A stretch of 27,823 nucleotides of DNA from an uncultured Oscillibacter sp. (lineage in GTDB: Bacteria > Bacillota > Clostridia > Oscillospirales > Oscillospiraceae). The stretch lies in contig UQMC01000008.1 of the NCBI GenBank assembly GCA_900542115.1, positions 1 to 27,823 of the forward strand, in the 5' to 3' direction. The position numbers and the translations under genes are program-made. Below the pieces are notes generated by a model. It was not told the DNA's origin. It was given only the letters and a program-made list of their open reading frames with translations, and did no database searches. Below, in pieces: positions 25,868-27,823 of the stretch (its first letter is position 1; each line of letters starts with the position of its first letter).

Positions 25868-26620
25868 ATGAACACTGTTTTGAACCGTCCCGCTCTGAAG
25901 GCGCAGGCCCGGGAGCTGCTGCGGACCGCGCAGGTCTCCCCCAAGGCGTTTATGGTGCTGTACTACAGTGTACTGGTGCTTTTAGATGTCCTTATCTCCT
26001 TTCTCCCCAGTGAGGGGCTGGCCGGTATGTTCATCACCACGCTCTCTGAGCTGTTCTCTTGGGTCCTCGGTGCCGGCCTTGTGCTCTATTTCATGGGAAT
26101 CCGCCGCCGGGAGCGCATGGAGTTCGCCACATTATTTGATGGGTTTTCCTTTGCCGGAAAGCTCATTGCCCTGAACCTTGTGGTCAACGCCTTCACCGCC
26201 CTGTGGAGTTTGCTGCTTGTGTTCCCCGGCTTCATTGCCTTTTACCGCTACCGCTTCGCGGCTTATAATCTCTATGAAAACCCGGACATCGGCATCTTCG
26301 AGGCCCTGGACCGCAGCAAGCGGCAGACCCGGGGCATGAAAATGCAGCTCTTCAACCTGGATTTGAGCTATTTTGGCTGGATCGTGCTGGCCGCGCTGCC
26401 GAACCTGATTGTAAATATCTCTCAGTACATCTCCGTAGGCGGCGACGTTACCGCCTATCTATCGCTCTCCACGCCCCTCCCCCTGTCTCTGCTGTGCACC
26501 GCATGGTCCTTCGCGGTGGCGCTTTTCTATCTGCCGAACTGGCAGTGCGTGCTGCTGGACTATTATGACGCCGCCAAGGCGGCTACACAGGAGCCCCCCG
26601 CCGCGCCTGATTTCCTGTAA
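25868..26620 (+). CDS. DUF975 family membrane protein
   Basis: A 250-residue polytopic membrane protein resembling DUF975. The soluble N-terminus RPALKAQARELLRTAQVSPKAF is typical, followed by about five to six hydrophobic segments (around 29-45, 54-77, 99-122, 170-190, 205-232). YRYRFAAYNLYENPDIGIFEALDRSKRQTRGMK is the family's conserved cytoplasmic loop with Asn-Pro and basic residues. Function is unknown. The ATG at 25868 is chosen because GGAGG lies seven bases upstream. The regulator gene begins five bases after its stop, so they are cotranscribed. Confidence 0.85.
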   Translation: MNTVLNRPALKAQARELLRTAQVSPKAFMVLYYSVLVLLDVLISFLPSEGLAGMFITTLSELFSWVLGAGLVLYFMGIRRRERMEFATLFDGFSFAGKLIALNLVVNAFTALWSLLLVFPGFIAFYRYRFAAYNLYENPDIGIFEALDRSKRQTRGMKMQLFNLDLSYFGWIVLAALPNLIVNISQYISVGGDVTAYLSLSTPLPLSLLCTAWSFAVALFYLPNWQCVLLDYYDAAKAATQEPPAAPDFL

Positions 26621-26625
26621 CCACC

Positions 26626-27781
26626 ATGCTGACCTACCCCATGGAGGAGCGCGGCTCCCTACCTTTATATGAATATCTCTGCCGCTCTATCCGTTCAGAT
26701 ATTCTCAGCGGCGCGCTGCCTGCCGGGACCCGGCTGCCCTCCAAGCGGGCGCTGGCGGAACATCTGCGGGTCTCCGTCATCACCGTGGAGGGGGCGTACA
26801 GCCAGTTGGAGGCAGAGGGCTATCTGCAGGCGCGGCCCAAGCGGGGCTTTTTCGTCTCCGCCGTGGAGCGACCCCTGCCCGCCGCCGAGGAGCCGCCCGC
26901 CGCTGTTCCCCCGGAGCCGCAGTCGCCGCAGGCGCGGCTGGATTTGAGCCGCAACCGGGTGGATACCGCACGCTTCCCCGTTTCCACATGGGCAAAGCTC
27001 ACCCGGCAGGTGCTCTCCGAGGCGCCGGAGGCTCTGCTGTCCCCTGTTCCCCATCAGGGACTTCCCGCTCTGCGGCAAGCCATTGCCGATGAACTGCGGG
27101 ACCTCAAGGGTATGGCAGTCTCTCCGTCCCAGATCATTATCGGCGCCGGCGCCGAGTATCTCTACCTGCTGCTGGCCCAGCTTTTGGGCCGGGATACGGC
27201 CTTTGCCGTGGAAGACCCCGGCTACCCCAAAATCCGTCAGGTCTATCGGGCCTGCGGCGCTGCCTGTGTCCCCATTCCGCTGGACGGACAGGGCATCGAC
27301 CCGGCGGCGCTGGCCGCCTCCGGCGCCGGGGCCCTGCACATTTCCCCCAATCACCAGTACCCCACCGGACTCGTTACCCCCATTGCCCGCCGGCAAGCGC
27401 TGCTGCGCTGGGCGGAGGACACCGGCGGCACCATCATTGAAGATGACTATGACAGTGAGTTTCGCTTTACGGGCCGCCCCATCCCCACGCTGCAAAGCAT
27501 TGACGCTCGGGGACGGGTGGTGTACTTAAACACGTTCTCTCAAACCATTTCTCCCTCCATGCGCCTCGGCTTTCTGGTGCTGCCGCCCCGGCTTTTGGAG
27601 CGCTACCGCCGGAATTTAGGCTTTTACGCCTGTACCGTTCCGGCGCTGGAGCAGCACGTTTTGGCCCGCTTCATTTCCGGGGGACACTATGAGCGCCATC
27701 TTGCCCGAATGAGGAAGGAGTATCGGGAGCGCCGGGGTGCGGTCCTTGAGGCGTTCCGCCTCAGCCCGCTTTCCCAGCGGG
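26626..27781 (+). CDS. MocR-type GntR/aminotransferase-fold transcriptional regulator (3' truncated)
   Basis: The N-terminal winged helix (about 12-80, LPSKRALAEHLRVSVITVEGAYSQL) of the GntR type is joined by a Pro/Ala/Glu linker to a fold-type I aminotransferase domain from about residue 105. Conserved parts include SPVPHQGLPALRQAI, EDPGYPKIRQVY, SPNHQYPTG and IIEDDYDSEF. The position that normally holds the PLP-binding lysine (TFSKTL) reads TFSQTI, with Gln306 coded CAA at 27541-27543, so covalent PLP binding is doubtful. The genuine sequence ends near 27781; the frame's last residues, EIGRASCRERV, are translated adapter. No strong ribosome site is seen; coupling to the preceding gene is likely. 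The regulated target is unknown, perhaps the adjacent DUF975 gene. Confidence 0.92.
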
Positions 27782-27823
27782 AGATCGGAAGAGCGTCGTG
27801 TAGGGAAAGAGTGTAGATCTCGG
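27782..27823. other. Illumina adapter contamination, not genomic
   Basis: From 27782 the sequence reads AGATCGGAAGAGCGTC and continues to the end as the reverse complement of the Illumina universal adapter. It translates in frame to the familiar artefact IGRASCRERV. These bases should be trimmed. Confidence 0.98.

Noticed and set aside
27770..27816. The IGRASCRERV ending as a real C-terminus of the MocR protein
   Set aside because: It is the translation of sequencing adapter.
1..27823. CRISPR arrays, tRNA or rRNA genes, insertion sequences, prophage or integrase genes
   Set aside because: None found on reading both strands: no regularly spaced repeats, no CCA-ended cloverleaf candidates noticed, and no transposase or integrase motifs.

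Overview
The window looks like a draft contig from a GC-rich anaerobic Bacillota, most plausibly a gut Clostridia of the Oscillospiraceae type. The grounds are a clostridial-order rnfCDGEAB operon, a T-box leader, a MocR-type regulator, a DUF975 membrane protein and BspA-like surface repeats. The taxonomy is inference. Both ends are artificial: the left edge cuts into ftsH, and the last ~42 bases are an Illumina adapter that is not genomic.

Layout. (1) 1-5128, plus strand: 3' part of ftsH, a GNAT acetyltransferase, a membrane-anchored XRE-family regulator, then a SAM methyltransferase and an MBL-fold hydrolase in one transcription unit behind a promoter with a perfect dyad. (2) 5149-7834, minus strand: a T-box riboswitch, probably leucine-specific, in front of a YkvI-type transporter and an iron-type alcohol/hydroxyacid dehydrogenase. 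(3) 7926-12652, minus strand: a promoter followed by a visibly decaying three-gene operon. It holds a hybrid histidine kinase with three in-frame stops and a truncated receiver, a Gly/Ser-rich BspA-like repeat protein with a frameshift and an amber stop, and the amino-terminal remnant of a transglutaminase-like membrane protein. (4) 12653-13027: a gene-free stretch with a strong terminator and a candidate structured RNA. (5) 13028-18686: a MacA/MacB-like efflux system (adaptor, ATPase, permease, minus strand) divergent from an OmpR-type response regulator and histidine kinase, with tandem TTTCA-type repeats between them. (6) 18766-20298: malQ. (7) 20357-25652, minus strand: complete rnfCDGEAB with its promoter. 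(8) 25783-27781, plus strand: a DUF975 membrane protein and a MocR-type GntR/aminotransferase regulator cut off by the contig end.

How the genes fit together. The Rnf complex couples ferredoxin oxidation to NAD+ reduction and ion pumping, as expected in an amino-acid- or sugar-fermenting anaerobe. The T-box operon would raise import of one amino acid, and possibly alter its oxo/hydroxy-acid metabolism, when its tRNA is uncharged. The two-component system beside the MacAB-like pump probably controls it. MalQ serves glycogen or maltodextrin turnover.

The observations most worth following are the leucine-type T-box over a transporter-dehydrogenase pair, the multiply inactivated surface-protein operon, the candidate structured RNA around 12797-12985, and a MocR protein whose PLP-binding lysine position is glutamine. 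No CRISPR array, tRNA, rRNA, insertion sequence or integrase was seen.
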